Below are positions 25,866 to 39,100 of a stretch of 64,000 nt of DNA, piece by piece. The stretch spans positions 3,712,034 through 3,776,033 of the forward strand of contig JACDQD010000006.1 in NCBI GenBank assembly GCA_019843655.1, read 5' to 3'. The stretch's first letter is position 1, and each line of letters begins with the position of its first letter. This DNA comes from Lethocerus indicus. Lineage: Eukaryota; Arthropoda; Insecta; Hemiptera; Belostomatidae. The notes below the pieces were generated by a model that was given only the letters and a program-made list of their open reading frames with translations, ran no database searches and was not told the DNA's origin. Made by a program: the position numbers and the translations under genes.

Positions 25866-26000
25866 CGATAAATGTGCTGGGATTAAGGTAATTAGTTTGG
25901 AAAATGGGTCGACTCGGTTCTAGCGGATGAAGCAGAGAACAGGTGTCATGCGAAGGTGCCCCCTTGAGCTCGATATCTTACAGAGCGCTAAAGGCTTTCA

Positions 26001-26008
26001 TGACGTCA
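26001..26008. promoter_or_regulatory. CRE-type palindrome TGACGTCA
   Basis: A full CRE consensus in intron 4, about 140 bases from the (TA)n array. Functional status unknown. Confidence 0.3.
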
Positions 26009-27534
26009 ATCATTTTGAAATGTCTATTTCTGAGCCGGTTTAAACAGTTTGACTGGCAGATACCTTTCAGACATACAATGTATGTTGGCCCAATAACATT
26101 AATTATATGTATAATTTCTTCGTCAATCGGTAATACATTCTCATATATTATTGCATGGATATTCACGCAATTTTATTTTTCTTCCAATTTATTATAAGGT
26201 CATCATACTCATCAGGAATTTAGTCAACAACATTTATTTCGTTCCATTAGCTATTCTTTTCATTAACTTTGTTGTACATCATAAATGTAAAAATAAATAT
26301 AATAGTCAGTAAGAATTAAGTCCTGGAATTTAATTAGTCATTGCTTTTGCGCATGCATTATATTTCATCCTTTATTTCCCAACAAAGGACCTTTATAATG
26401 ATATTACTGACAAAGCGTTTTATCTTATAAAAATGTACCTGTATAAAATCATTATGACTGTCCTGGAATTTTGTATGCGGGTAATGTTTGGGTGAGTCGA
26501 TTTACAAGGGTATCGTTCGATTGTCGGAGGTCCGCTGCATAAAGGTTTTATACTTTGATGTTGCCTCCAAACACGTATCCCCTTTGATGTTGCCGCCAAG
26601 GAAGGAACCGCCGTAAACTTGATTTACCCCCTTCCCAATCTAATTTTGCGAGCAAACCAAAAATTCCTCTAACCCCCCGCCCCCTTCGCGGTTCGCCCTC
26701 TGATGGAACGCCGTCTCCTGTAACGGCTATGTTTCATGAAATTTTTATAACAATCCGTTTATTTCGGTTTTATCTCTGTGAAATATACCCTTTGCGAATT
26801 TACTGCCGGTGTGTACCGATAATTTAAATACGTTTGAACACACTTGAGTTAAAGTGTGAACATTACATTTCTATTCTGTTGAATGACATACAGGAAACGC
26901 AATGAATAAATATAAGACGACGACGGTTTTGAAGTTTAACTGTCTCTAAATCGCAAAATGTTGTGTTTTAACGGTATAATAAAACTGTTTTCGTACACTA
27001 ATCATTGCTAGTTTTACGATACGCCATAGATTGTATTCTCAACATAGCTTCATGGTGGTATTCCGTCGTTTTTTATTTTGAAATTATTAAAATTATTCCA
27101 TTGACAGATTTTTGAAAGTTTAATGCAAAAACTTACTCATTTTAAATTTCGTTTGAATTTGAATATTCATAACATTCACTCTTTTTTTCTAAATATCACG
27201 TCGTTCAATATCGTTCTGAAGGAAAGTTTTGTTCCCGTCTTTCCGTTAAATCTTGTTAGAGTCTCGTGTCAGTGAGTGGCCTAGTCTTCAGTTAAGGTCA
27301 AAGGTAGGATGCCGGAACTTGTTAGGGTTTTACCTCGGCCTCTCGTCCCCTCCAGTTGGGATTCAACTCAGTAAAGATTGTTCTTAAGCCCTGTGAGATA
27401 GCTGTCTTAAGAGAATTCGTTTTTCTATATCGCATGTGTACAGTAATGCCAATCCTATATTCCATTGAATTAATCCCCGAGATTGTTAAAGGTTAGATTG
27501 AAGGTGGTTCGATAGTCGTTTAATCATTTCGGTA

Positions 27535-27598
27535 AATGATGGTAAGAAATGTGTTCACGCAGACACGTGTTCACATATTTACTTCGGTTCCTATCATT
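27535..27598. repeat. Imperfect hairpin with internal GTGTTCAC repeats
   Basis: AATGAT with GTAAG and AAATGTG on the left can pair imperfectly with CACATATTTAC and TATCATT on the right. The apical part carries two direct copies of GTGTTCAC. Size is near that of small-RNA precursors, but pairing is interrupted. Confidence 0.3.
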
Positions 27599-28637
27599 GC
27601 CATGTGTGAATAGTTTAAAAGTCTTCCTATTTTTTCATGCGATATAAAACTTATTAGAAATAATGTTGATTATTGCAGAATAGTTTCCCTGCATCCGTTT
27701 GCAAATGATTTAAATAAATAAAGGTTCACCCTATATTGTGTTGGGAACCGGTTCACATGTTCCTTTTATGTAGGTGTACTCTTTATGATTAGCGCACTGA
27801 GATTTTTTTATAAAATTGACGATCACTATTCATAATTAGATTAATTATTTTATTACATTTTTTAAAAGTGTTATTATATATGTAGTTATTGTACGATAAT
27901 GACTATAAAATTGAAGGTCGAGAAGCAATTGATCGGTATCGGTGGAAAAATGGTAATTTAAGCCGGGTCGCGTGGAGCGAGGTGAGCATTGTAATTTAAA
28001 TTGCGAGCTGGGAATGTAATTAGCACGTAAATCGTTGCGTTGGAATCCGCATCAGTTCATCGCCCGGGACAGATTTCAGCTCTCGTTTCGAAATTAATAT
28101 TTTACCTTTGACATGTTTTAACAGTTAAAGCAACAGGCTTTTGTTACGTACGATCCCCGTCATGTGTTATTTGCCACGTGCCGCCATAGTGCAGAGAACC
28201 TTCTCTGAGAGCACGGCTTGAATTGGAAGGTTTTGTTTCAAATCATATCATATGACACCACCGATGCTTATTTATACCTGAACAAAATACAATTGAAGTG
28301 ACAAACGGAAGGCGAATATATTCCCCCTTTAACTGTCAAGATTATTGGTACACAATAGTTATATCTGTATTACAGATTCTATATATTTATATAGCTGTAT
28401 CTATGTATCCAAAGTGATATAGAGCAATTTTAACAAATTAAAATGAGTTGTATATAAGGAAATAAATATTTTGTTACTTTCTAATTAATACCTAACTAAA
28501 TAATACCTAACTAGCCTAACGGGCATATAATTTATCTTTCTGTCATTAGTTTAATAAATTATAAATACATCAAATTTATTTTATGTGTTTCACAAAATAC
28601 TTAAGGAATATATGTAAAATATTTAAGAAATTGAATA

Positions 28638-28734
28638 CGGCTGTAATACTAACCTTCATGACACCTGGTTTGGAAGGTTAGTATCGGTTTCGCCTAGATT
28701 GTTGAAATACCGGAATGTAATAGGATTGCGCACT
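28638..28734 (+). repeat. Hairpin-forming dispersed repeat, copy B
   Basis: The copy begins CGGCTGTAATACTAACC and ends near GGATTGCGCACT. Its arms ATACTAACCTTC (28646-28657) and GAAGGTTAGTAT (28673-28684) form a perfect 12-bp inverted repeat around a 15-base loop. It lies in the opposite orientation to copy A, and the homology extends about 50 bases past the hairpin. Confidence 0.75.
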
Positions 28735-31700
28735 TTAAAAACCGTTAAACGCCACCTTATAGTTATTTAAAATTATTATTGCACATTTGAAAGATGATGT
28801 CTCCGTGTGTAGTTATGGTTCTTGGATATATCGGATTACGGCGCACGATTGGCATTTCTTTTCCATGGCTTGATGCTCTATATTTGCAAGTTATAATTCA
28901 ATTCGTGATTATTCTTTTTTGTTGAAATATTGTCGCCATTTCATATGCAAACAGTGAGATTTGATTCGTGACCTCCGTTCATTGCCCGCTTGTTCGGGGG
29001 CACTGACTTTCGCCGGTCTCTGATTGCTACGAGAGGAAGAGAATGCTTATTGATCCCGTTGTGAGATGTAGGTAGGGACAGGAACGCATTGTGCGCTACT
29101 ATGAAGAGGGTGGGCTTCTCTCTGGTCCCTACACGAGTGGGGTACCTCCACCCTCGAGGCATTTTTGTTTAACAAGTCCACCTACAACCGGGCTTCACCC
29201 CAACCCCCTACTTCGCACGTTCTATCTAAGTTTCTCGGTTCTTTCCCCTAACCCGAAACCCTTATCTCTCAGGCACTCTCGGGAGTTGTATGATCGCATA
29301 GGGGGCAAAATCCTATTACTTAAAAATGTTAGAAATGTAATTGTTTCATTTTATTATTTATTATATATACCATATGTTTATCTCTTATTTCAGTAACGAT
29401 CTAACACAAGGCGAATAGGCGATATTTATATCTTGTTAGGATTATATTTCCGAATCCTTTATTGTAATTCGTCAAATAATATTTGATATTACTGATATTC
29501 AACTGAAACAGGAACCTCTGTCGTTTGACTCGGGCTATTTTGTTTCGCGTCACTTGCCTCGTTAGCGGAGCCATTCAAAGGAGCCATCAGTCCGGCGTCT
29601 TCCCGGTAAAACAATACGATATGGGGGAAACGTGGGTTTTAATGGCAACGTTCTTATAGGCGACGATGTGACCGTCCGGTAAGGGGATACCGTGTGAGCC
29701 GAGGAGTTTCCTTTTTTCTGGTTGCGGGCGCATTAGGGACTCCCAGGAGGAGGTGGCCCCGGGCTATGGAAATAAAACCGGGGCTTTCCCCGGTCCCGAG
29801 AACATCAAAGTCCCATCGACCAGCTCACGCCCTACCTGTTTATGCCCGGCAGATTTGAATATTTAACTCCGAATGCACGGAATAACAAAAGTTCGTATCA
29901 TTCAGAACTTCGAGTTGGAAACTCGCTTCTGAGTAAGGCTTAAGAAATCAACTCAGAAATGCTGCGTGTCCCTCATTTACCCGGCGCAGGTGTAAATTTA
30001 ATTAAGTTTTAATTCAACTTCGGTTTATACTATACAGTAAACTTCCATAGAAATCAATTCATATTTGAAGCTTTATGACTCCCGACGGCGGTCTAATTTT
30101 TCGACTGCGAACTTGAATTAAAATTAGTTGCCCCTTTCAGTGCCTTGAGACGTGTTTCGTACCGTTCAGACCGCTGACTCGGTCCGATCCTCGCTACTGG
30201 CGTAAAATATCCGTAACCCCGGGTTAGTTGAGTCGGGTTAGCTTAATGCTCATATTATGCCTAGGTTAATATATAGTTGAAAACAAATTACGATCACGTG
30301 ATCCCCTGCACATTCAAGGATGCATTTAATTAATTACCTCTTCGTGCACAAGACTCAAAAGAAAACTTCGCTACTAACAGTGGAGTTCATAACTGAATCC
30401 TTGAGTATAACATAATGTATCAACCGAATTGTGGGTTTAAAGAATAGAAATGTATAGTTAATGGACAATTTTATCCATCAAGCTCATAAAATAGTTACAC
30501 AAATACAAATAAATAACAAAAAATTGAATGGCCAATATTATGCCTAATATTTTGCCGCCTGTCTATTGGCGCTGTAATATCTGACAGATTTAATCGAACT
30601 TTGAATTCGTACCTAAGTCTGTAATTCTGATTGTCCCAATTACTACTTGGCCTTGCGTTGAGAACGGGTCTATAATTGTAGTTGTCCTCCTGATTCTCGG
30701 TCTTATTGCAGGAACTTCCCCTTTCTTCGTCGGCGGTGGGTATTCCCGTCTTGATTCTTCCCGTTAATTCGCTGTCACCCCGACTGTCGGTTCCAGCTTC
30801 GGCCGGGGCCCCTGTCAGGGGAGGGATGGCCGTGGCTCGTTCCCCGCGCCCAACTATCGCTCTTATGAATATTCCCCAATTAATTAATCCCCGACGTCTC
30901 GAAACGTGGGCGGCGCCTGCTCAGAAATGGCTCGCTTTTTCAGGAAATCGAGCTCCCCGGCGGGACGTTATCGCGTGACGTACTCTCAGTTCGTGGAATG
31001 ACAGGAAAACGTAATGTATCCGTGCCGAGCTTCCAGTCGAAACCAGCAAAACTTTTACATATTCAATCTAATGTTGGGTAAAACTACTCGGGACAAGATA
31101 GTACTGTTGTTGTGCAAGGGCCTTGGAATGTACCGAAGTAAAATTTACAATTATGGAATTGCGGCACTGTAATTATCCCATTCTTGCGAATTTGGTCTTA
31201 CTGGCAGTTGATTGTATTTGAACCTATAATTTGTTTCATTACTTCTGTGATATTGGACTGCCATCACTGTCTTTCTTGTCGTCTTAATGCACTTATACGT
31301 ATCAGAAGAATCACCTTCCGTAAATGGTAAAATGACATTACACAATGCTTCGTGTATATTGCGCCATCATGCAACTGTGGTGATTATGCACTTGTCACAA
31401 GCATTTTTTATAATGAAGTTCGCTTCCTGTTGTTGGGCAAAGTATAAATAACGACGTATTGAGCGGTGATATATATTGTAGTTATTGATTCTAAAACTTG
31501 AATGGACTGTATCCGATTGGGGGTTGAGTGAATTATTCATGGAGGCCGTGTAGTGGTATAGGGGGGTGTTGCGCGGGGCTTAGGGAAACCGCATCGCCCC
31601 GGGGCTTAGCCCCTCCGACTTGCCCCTTTCCTTTTGTCTCCACCGTCGAGTTCCTTCAGTTTTCTGCATTACGTTCCTCTTCCATTCAGACTGTACTGTT

Positions 31701-32915
31701 TCTATTTCTTTTTAATACGACTCCGGATGCATATATGTTTTTCAGTAGTTAAATTGATCAAGAATTGACTGAAAAAAACTTTTTACTCAGAGGAACTTTT
31801 TTTCAAGCGTATAATGAAAAGGATGTCATTACGTACTGACTTTAATGAGGGATGCATTTCACCTTTTATTGTTGTAATTCATTATTTCGTTCCATTATAT
31901 ACGGGGACAAATTACTTTAATATACATTTTTAAATTATTAACAATGTATTCATTTAGGTCTATCTGTAAATTTGTCGAACTGATAATAAACTTGATTACA
32001 GAAATAGTTTCAATATTTTTAAACGGGGTTTTAAAATTAACTCCGTGCAGTTATAATCGAACAAGAAGCACGAACTATTATTCTGTATAAAAAGAATATA
32101 GTGCAATCTATCCATTTATATTCTTTCTGAAATTCCAGGTTTCTTTATGTTATAACCCATTTAGAATTAGAATTGATAACTCACGTTTAAATTTCATTTA
32201 ATTTGTTCCCACCGTAAGGTATTCCCTAAACGTAGTACCTACGTTACTTCTTAGGAGGATAATTCATTTGCTTAATGTCCTATTGCGGTTCTTCCTCTAA
32301 AAACCCAAGGGGAGCTAAATGAAGATACATTCTTTCCAATTGTACCGATTATACAGCGGTGGCTGTTCGCCTCGTTCATAATTATTGCACCCAGATGTGC
32401 AATAAAAATGTCGGCGTCCGGTTTTAATTTCGCGAATGGTCGAAGTTTCTTCGAAACTTTAATAAACGAGATTACAACATACGCGTCTAAAATAGCCTTG
32501 ACCTATTTCATCGGAAATGATTATTATGATAATTGCGCCGGATGCTGTAAGCGCGACTCTTTCTATCTGGCAGGAGCTTAATATATAAATATTTTCTATA
32601 ATTTGGTCTCTTAATACAGCAGTTTTTCCATCTCTTCTATCAAATTTGTTCACAACCTACATCATAGGAATGTTTCATAATGGCATGAAATAGACGTTAA
32701 AGACGTTAAACTATTAGAATTATCTTTAAAAGAACAGTTTTGAGAAGAAAGATGAACTGTATACTTCAGTTAGACGTGGAATACTCTAAGCCGGATTGTG
32801 AGATATGTGTCGTTTAAAGCCAATAAACGCAATAGATATTGAAATCACCGGGTCAGTAAATCGTATCGGTTCGAAGTAAAGCTGAATTAAACCAAGCAAA
32901 TTAGCGTGGACGTAC

Positions 32916-33063
32916 CTGCATAGGCTCTGACGTCATAACTGGTTCCGATGGGGGCTCCATTGTACTCCTTGGCTGGTACCAGCTGTACACTGGGCGGCGC
33001 CAAGTGGGTCACTTCCATCGTGAACGGATGCGCGTTAGGTCCCAATCTCTTGATCAGAGCGTC
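32916..33063 (-). CDS. Arrestin exon, N-domain middle (residues 96-144 plus first base of codon 145)
   Basis: This is a 148-base exon starting after TTTTTTCAG with GAC. It ends inside a Gly codon at CAG followed by a consensus donor GTACGT (phase 1). It encodes DALIKRLGPNAHPF near its start and SYDVRAYA at its end. The LGPNAHPF motif is the conserved 'LG(P/S)NAxPF' block of arrestins; the P-N-A-H form is more like beta-arrestin/Kurtz than like the LGSNAYPF form of fly visual arrestins. The final DVRAYAG strand corresponds to the D/E-Y-x-V/I-R/K-A/I-F-x-G strand before the phosphate-binding region. An eight-base palindrome TGACGTCA at 32928-32935 is coding sequence here (Tyr-Asp-Val-Arg) and is therefore discounted as a regulatory site. 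Confidence 0.94.
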
Positions 33064-36000
33064 CTGAAAAAACAACCCGTACTACTTCAGTCGACAGTTA
33101 TTTTTCTTTTGTTTCAGTCGACTATGGTCACCTATTGATTATTCATTTTCGTGAAAGACTAATTCGTAGAAATCCTGTTGTTTCGTAATATCGTATTTGG
33201 TTTCCTTTTTATTTTGAATGAAGCAGGCGGGGTGAAGAATGTTACATTATCTTTGTAATCACTTTTTTTCAGTTTGTGTAATACATTATTGCATGAGGGG
33301 AGCAATTCTATTGATCGATAGATTTTTTTTTAATCAGTGAACACATCAGATTCTTCGCTTATTGATTACAACGTGCTATTACGTGAAAGAGTATATTCTA
33401 ATAGTGCGTCCCAAATTATATTATGGGATATTGGATTGGAATTTGTAGTCACGATCCAATTTTTCCACGACTAATGAGAGATATGAATTAATTGAGCCTA
33501 AATACCATTGTGTTCTTCAGGAAATATACGTGGAATCGTAATACATTTCTTTAATTGAGATTTACATTTACATAGATTTTTATTTTCTCTTTAGAATTCA
33601 ATTTAATTCGTGCGAGCCTCAAATGCAAAAAATTGTGAAGATAACACTTACAATATACTCTGCTAGATACTAACTAAATACATTTTGCCATCCTACTTGA
33701 AACTTTTTTTGTACATAAATCGAAAGTGTATTCCACTTCAGTCAGGTATGATAATATCATATTGTTGAACCCAATTGCTTCGCATTTATGATCGTAATTC
33801 CGCAATGGATGTCTGATATTGAAAAAAAATGGATTGAAAGAAATCAACCGTACATATTTAACGGATTTAAGTCGTCTGTCTGATACGAAAGGGTCGTTCC
33901 ATTTTTTCGCATAATGGAACGTCGGGTTTCTCGGTCGTCGAAGTGTTAGTCGGAGCCGGAACAAATGGAGCCACTTCCGGATGGAGCACGCCTCATTACA
34001 GCAATTTCCTGTTTGCTTGCCACTTCAACTCGATTGTGTCAATTTATTCTATTTCCTCAGTATTCTAATGTCAATTAAAGCTATTTCTGCCCACTGAGCG
34101 CTTATAATTTTAGTTTTATATCTACATATTGGTTTTGAATCCAGTGCGAAGTTAGGTCACTATCGCCTATCCAGAAATGCCAATAAAAATAATAATAATA
34201 GGTTCTCTGGTAAGACTAAAAGAGTATGGAAAAGAGAAGTCTGGAATTGATATTGTAGTGCCCAGCCTTTCTGTTTGTGTGTTCGAACTTCCCAGACTCG
34301 CAATTTATTATTTCAGCTCAACTAATATGAACCTAGAGAAACGACAAAAGGCTGCGAGTAACTATGTTAGCAGAAATAAATATTGGCGCGCTGAATCGCT
34401 ACCCTTTTGTGCTTGAAATGTTCTCATAGTCAGGAAATTATTTCATAAAATCTTCCTCTCCCAATCTAAATCCGGATATTGGCCGGAGTGGAGGACTTAA
34501 TGAACCTTTCTCTGAATTGGTTCGGTCCGCTTCTGGCTTCAAAGAAGGAAATATTCCGAATCGTCGCTGTACCGCAATTGAATGGATTTTAATTACTGAA
34601 ATAATGCTCCTCGCTTTTGCTCCGACCGGGTCTGTTTGCAAAATAAAAATAATGCTTTTCGAGGCACGCCTTTGACACGAGAAGAATAGAAACGGTTATT
34701 GCTTCTGAAACCGACGACCAAAAATTAATTAAACTTTCTGGAAACAGTGGAACGCTCATTCGAGATTATCTTAAACATTTATGTTTCTTATTAATAGGGC
34801 TAAGTCCCCTGTAGATGGAACAAACACATATTTCGAAACGTCGGGCGAGAATAACAATTTGTTTAAAATATATTTTAAAAAATATTGTATAAGAGTTGTT
34901 ACCGATTAGATTGGGAACGCACAAACGATTTCTGATAATTAATGTTATTGATTAAAAACAGAACAAACTATTTGTTTCTTTATTGCATGTCTATACAATT
35001 TATGTATATACCTAATTGGAAACCTTTTCCGTGTAATACTTGCATTGAAGGTCAGTGTGCGACCCGAGCGTTTCGGGGGTTAAATGCCGAATTGAACGAA
35101 CGTGATATTTCAGGGGTGGTTCGTGTACAACTGCGACATGTCACGGTTGGACGGAAGGACCGATTAAAATTACTTAGCGCGAAGGGAAAACCTTTATTTT
35201 ATTTAGCCCCGGTATTTGAAGTGACCGAGTGAATTATAGTGAAAGGATCAGTATCAGTACGAAATAAAAATTGAGAATGGATCCGGAGTTGGTAAATTGA
35301 ATGAGACGCCCGCCCGGTCTCATCTCGAGATTAGAAACGACCCAGTGTTTTTTGGAAGAGGTTCATCATTCATGAACTTCCATTCTGCGGCTAAATTCAT
35401 TTCCCCTTTGTTTCTGATTCCTAGTTCAATCCGGCCCAATACACTTAAGTCTATCTCCGCTTCCTATTTCAGCGGATAATTAGGACTTTAATTTTGCTCT
35501 TTTGGCATAGAAAAAGGCTGAAAATACTCAGTACTCGATATAATAGAAAATGTCCCCATCTATTTATACTTTTTGTGCAAAAATTTGATCGTTGTAGCAC
35601 ATATTTCTGGTTAATAGAATTGATTAATGATGTTACTCTCAGTAGGTCTGTAAATGAGGATGCCTGTAATTCGTTGTAATTTTTTATCGGGGAAAATTAA
35701 AAGAACCGAAATTGAGATATTTAAATTTTTACTTTTGTTTTTATTACATATTATAAGCCGTATTTTATTCTGCGAGCAATCTAATTGCAGCTATTCATAG
35801 GGAGGCCTTGTACCATGAAAGCCTTTATTTTACGGGAGTCATGGTTTAAGCTTATTATCTCGAAATTTAACTGGACGTAAATTTTATTCGTACGAGTAGA
35901 TAAGGCTAGCTGTCGTGTCACAGTGAAATAAGGTCTTTTTTATATGGTACCCCAACCCAGTTCTGTACCCCAGTGGTTTTTGTCTCCTACACAGAGCCGC

Positions 36001-36101
36001 TGAATAAACTGGGAAAAAACTGTTAATGCTTTATTTTTCTGTGTTGTCAGTAACTACAGTGTATCGCTACAATAAACCCGCAGTTTTCTCATCAACACAA
36101 A

Positions 36102-36109
36102 TGACGTCA
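36102..36109. promoter_or_regulatory. CRE-type palindrome TGACGTCA
   Basis: A full CRE consensus in intron 3, in the context AAATGACGTCAAATC. Functional status unknown. Confidence 0.3.
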
Positions 36110-39100
36110 AATCTAGTTTATATTGTACAAGTTTTTTTCTTAATCTGTTCCACAAGTCATATTTATAGTTTTTCGTTTCGCAAATAATAGGACATTTTTC
36201 AAAATACAAACAACGAATCAATTTGACTCGACAGGCTTGTTTTTAAATTGATGTTAACAGCAAACACACCATAGTCTGCCTGATCTATATGATAACAAAC
36301 TACTATGAAAATTTTTTGTGAACCTTTTGACGTCTGAAAAAATATTGATGAATTATTTTCTGGAGCGGATTACATCATATAACGGAGAAATTTATTGGAC
36401 GCTGTTTGTAATGTATGGGTTTAAAAGTTCTCTGGTGGTAAACAGTTCTCAGGAACGAGGCGGAGACGGGTCCCAGCTCTCCAGAATTTATACAGCCGTC
36501 TTTTATTTGCCGTGTCGAGTGTCAAAAATATATTTAGGCTATTCTTCTCAAATGTATTTTCGCCGCGAAAGAAGGGAGGTATTTGTCGGGAGTTAGTTTA
36601 TACCCGTTTTCGAACTGTTCCTAGCGATTGAGACTGGCAAGTGATGACCTTTTTAGGTCGCGCACACGGTTGTTTACCGACTGACAAATTGAATTTGAAG
36701 TAAAAAATTAATTTTCCTATCTTGCTATATTGCTGTTTCAGGCCGTATTAATAAAAAAAATGGTGAATCACGGTTTGCCAGGGTAAACAAGTGTATTATG
36801 AACAAAAGATCTCAGTAAAAAATCTCAGAAATAAAATGTGTTACTTTCTGTCTTGACGTAATCAGTACACTATTGAGGTATCTTGTATTTGGGGTCAAAT
36901 ATTTTCAATTACTTATTTAATTCACTTCCGATTTTATTTAACCGTTGATCGTAGTATATGTCGCTAAAATGGATCTATGTGTATGTTGCAACCAAACATT
37001 GCATTCCTGGTAATTATTAATCGATATAGCTTTATATTTCTTGAATAAAACATTTTTAATGATTACAAGTTTCGTTTAATGATTCGCTTCGTGTTAGTCG
37101 GGTGTAACAAGGTTAACTATAGAAGTCCTCCCCCTCTCTTATTTCCTCCCGCACTTTACCCCCAATTTAAAGTAGCGCCTCACGACCGGTTTCTATTCCA
37201 ACTTATTTTAACTTGGGTTTGTTAAAGTCACTACTTTAATAAAGCTCTCGAAAGTGAAGGTTCCTTGGTTTCAAGGAAACAGCTCTCAGCAGATTTCCTT
37301 CTCTGGATCCAAGTAAATGACTTTCTTGGAATAATTAGTAAGTGATATTAATAGGTGTCCAACTTGATTTACTGTCAATAAAATCTATTCACTTATTCCT
37401 CTTACTTTCTTCCCCATGTAATATTTTTTTAGCCGTTATTACAATCGCATTAGGGTGATATAATTAATACTATTTTTTCTGAACACTACGAACTTTACTA
37501 GGTGAACAGATTGATAAAATCGCACTGTCATCATTTTGGCAGTTCGAATCATCACGCTCTAAGTGTGTTTTAAAGTAGTTTCATACCTTTGTCCGCTCAA
37601 AATAGAGATGTGAAGTTAATTGAAAATGATTTAGTCTTTATTATCTCTAATAATCGACGGTTTGGGCCGGGTCACGGCCTAATGAAAGGGGCAATTTAAA
37701 TTTACAGGCGGCCGACATTTTGTGCTGGGCAGAGTGTTACGGCTTAGCTTCCCCCCAGTAATGCCCCCAAAATGCGGTTAGCCACCGGCCATTAAACCGG
37801 TATCATATTAACGCCTATCCCCCGGTCAGCGATGGGCGTGCTTATTTCTCCGATATTGCGACAATTACTCTTTACAACTAGTGCTCACAACTCGACATGT
37901 ATGGACACTAATAAACTCGTTACCACTGTTTCAAGAAAGCCTTAATACATTAGCAAAATGGTTGTGAAAAGTGTATGAAAAGTTTAAGTAACGCGACTCG
38001 TTTCAAATTAAATTCGCTGTTAATTGAAAATTTAAATTTGATACACCAGTTTTTAGTTGTTGTTTTTTTTTAATTACGGGGAACTTGTAATCACACCTTT
38101 TCTTGAGGTATTAATGATCCTAAGCAAATTACGAGGGAATACATAAGGCGTCAGAGTAATAAGAAATAATGGCCGAGACAGTTTAAAAAGATTAAAGTGT
38201 CCCAGAGCATAGTGCTTTTACGGCGGATAGTTAATCCCGATAATATAATTTCTGCTTGATGATTTTCAAGAATTATAAATCTTTCGAATAAAGCTTTAGT
38301 TGCTCGCAGAATTAATTAATAGACTACATCGATTAAGTGGAACAGAACACTTGTCGATTGGAATTAATATCGACGGAATTCGCCATCGTTTACTTCTTTG
38401 ACGTATTGTTAGCGAAAATTTTTCAGTATCTCGGTATTAGATTCCCAAGAAAAAAAAGTGTTTAATAACTGTTATGCTTTGCACAGAAACTGTGAATAAA
38501 AAAATGTGTAAAAATAGAATAATAATTTGTAAAAAATTATCTGACCTAATCGGAATCAAAATACAATATCATGAATAGTATCGGAATCGATACTTTTTCT
38601 TGGCCGATTCTAGATTTTATTCCGGAATCAAATCCCAGTTGCTTTGAAAACTGCAACAATTCAGCCGGACAAATTTTCCGGCCTTCTAAAACGTCTCAAT
38701 CATCGCTTTATTTATATCGTGCCCTCTGGGCCCTTTCGGTGGGAACGGTCCGCCCTTTGAGGTCAACCGCCTGTCAAGGATAGTAGGTTTCAGTAGGATT
38801 ACACATTAACTTTGTTACTCCATCGACATCCGGAATGAACTATCAAAGAATATGCGTGCTTTTTTAGTGAGCTACCATTTCCACAAAAAATTGCTCGGTT
38901 TCATTTTCCCCTGAATCAGTAGAGAAATTGAAAATGTCCATGACCTCACAGGTTAAGGAAAGCCTTGCCCGTGTCGCTTCGACACAATTTTATTAAATTC
39001 AACTTTCCAATAAACAGCGCTTTCTACACTATAAATCGAAACAAACTTCCTACATTGTCTAGTTACCTGAAATTCAATTTTACCTTAATAAATTTAAATT

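Larger units (their letters stand above)
10879..32915 (-). other. Intron 4 of the arrestin gene (22.0 kb, the longest)
   Basis: The strong donor GTACGT is at the 32915 end and acceptor TCGTTTCAG at the 10879 end; the intron is phase 1. It holds both long (AT)n arrays (13013-13059 and 25808-25863), C/G homopolymers of 10 to 12 (13389-13398, 13540-13551, 20557-20567), the two main copies of the hairpin-forming repeat (24190-24299, 28638-28734) and a candidate hairpin at 27535-27598. GC-rich blocks at 11640-11780, 21430-21640 and 24880-25320 contain open frames on both strands, but none resembles a known protein. Confidence 0.85.

Noticed and set aside
32928..32935. CRE palindrome TGACGTCA
   Set aside because: It is within a conserved arrestin coding exon and is explained by the codons.
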